Origin: Ectobacillus antri
GTDB lineage: Bacteria; Bacillota; Bacilli; Bacillales; Bacillaceae_G
Assembly: GCF_003852715.1 (NCBI RefSeq)
Contig: NZ_RIAV01000003.1
Coordinates: forward strand, 1-64,000
Reading direction: 5' to 3'
DNA length: 64,000 nt
How positions within the stretch are numbered: the stretch's first letter is position 1; the number at the start of each line of letters is the position of its first letter. The translations under genes and the position numbers were made by a program. The notes beneath the pieces are model-generated. The model did no database searches and was not told where the DNA came from. It was given only the letters and a program-made list of their open reading frames with translations. Below are positions 63,631 through 64,000 of the stretch, one piece after another.

Positions 63631-64000
63631 AGGCCGCTCGTATCATTGTAGATGTACCAGCGCGTCAAACCGATCGCCCCTTCGACTACAAAATACCAAG
63701 TAAGTGGGAAGCTTTTGTTCAAGTTGGTATGCGTGTGATTGTGCCTTTTGGACCAAGAAAGCTGCAGGGCTTTATCATTGATATTCGAGAGGTAGAAGAA
63801 AGCGAAAATATGAAGCTAAAAGAAGTTGAAGAGCTTCTTGACTTAACGCCAGTTTTAAACGAAGAACTGCTCGGTCTTGGCTTTTGGCTAAAAGAAGAAA
63901 CGCTTTGCTTCACCATCTCAGCGTTTCAGGCTATGCTGCCGGCAGCTATTAAATCCGTGTATCAAAAGCGTCTGATTTTGAGGAATGAGACATCGAATGA
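63627..64000 (+). CDS. priA: Primosomal replication restart helicase PriA (5' part, cut by the window end)
   Basis: The first 124 codons of PriA are present. The 3' DNA-binding domain is visible in ARIIVDVPARQTDRPFDYKIP (split around 4-24) and VQVGMRVIVPFGPRKLQGFI (about 31-50). PriA recognises stalled forks and reloads DnaC/DnaI in Bacillus. ATG 63627 overlaps the coaBC stop. The helicase motifs lie beyond the window. Confidence 0.96.
   Translation, partial: MKAARIIVDVPARQTDRPFDYKIPSKWEAFVQVGMRVIVPFGPRKLQGFIIDIREVEESENMKLKEVEELLDLTPVLNEELLGLGFWLKEETLCFTISAFQAMLPAAIKSVYQKRLILRNETSN

Overview
The window is about 64 kb of core chromosome from a low-GC, endospore-forming member of the Bacillaceae. 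The evidence is Bacillus-order synteny, spoIIGA-sigE-sigG, spoVD, spoVE, rsfA, bacillithiol synthesis (bshC), a meso-DAP type MurE (DNPR motif) and codon use rich in A and T. Gene content looks close to the B. cereus group or its neighbours (for example an enoyl-CoA hydratase gene between rpmF and rsfA), but I cannot name a species. Nearly all genes read left to right. There is no rRNA, tRNA, CRISPR array, prophage or intact insertion sequence.

Layout. (1) 1-12.5 kb is the ylb region: a hypothetical gene, rsmD-coaD, ylbJ (minus), ylbK-ylbL, tmcAL (minus), yceD/ylbN-rpmF, an enoyl-CoA hydratase, rsfA, a GNAT gene (minus), panE and bshC. (2) 12.7-29.7 kb is the division and cell wall (dcw) cluster: rsmH, ftsL, pbpB, spoVD, murE, mraY, murD, spoVE, murB, divIB, two DUF881 genes, sbp, ftsA, ftsZ. 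mraZ is missing upstream of rsmH, and murG is missing between spoVE and murB. (3) 29.8-32.4 kb holds the sporulation sigma factors: the pro-sigma-E protease SpoIIGA, sigE and sigG, with a Spo0A-type promoter (22 bp spacer) and an RNA hairpin that can mask the sigG ribosome binding site. (4) 32.5-36.5 kb is ylmC, pgeF, ylmE, sepF, ylmG, ylmH, divIVA (Z-ring and pole factors). (5) 36.5-41.8 kb is the T-box controlled ileS, ylyA, lspA and a RluD-type pseudouridine synthase. (6) 41.8-53.5 kb is the full de novo UMP operon pyrR-pyrP-pyrB-pyrC-carA-carB-pyrK-pyrD-pyrF-pyrE with three PyrR attenuators. (7) 53.5-57.8 kb is an ArsR-fold regulator (minus), a permease (minus) and rqcH (minus). (8) 58.1-64 kb is a P-type Ca2+ ATPase, remA, gmk, rpoZ, coaBC and the start of priA. 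yloC, normally between the ATPase and remA, has been lost except for a C-terminal stub.

The genes combine peptidoglycan precursor synthesis, divisome assembly, asymmetric division and compartment sigma factors, and nucleotide supply. The window is mostly ordinary housekeeping sequence. The parts most worth a second look are the gene losses from conserved clusters (murG, mraZ, yloC), an intergenic hairpin repeat family whose stems differ in sequence but keep their pairing (1-133 and 57894-58084), the sigG translational lock, and several decayed frames or structured spacers.
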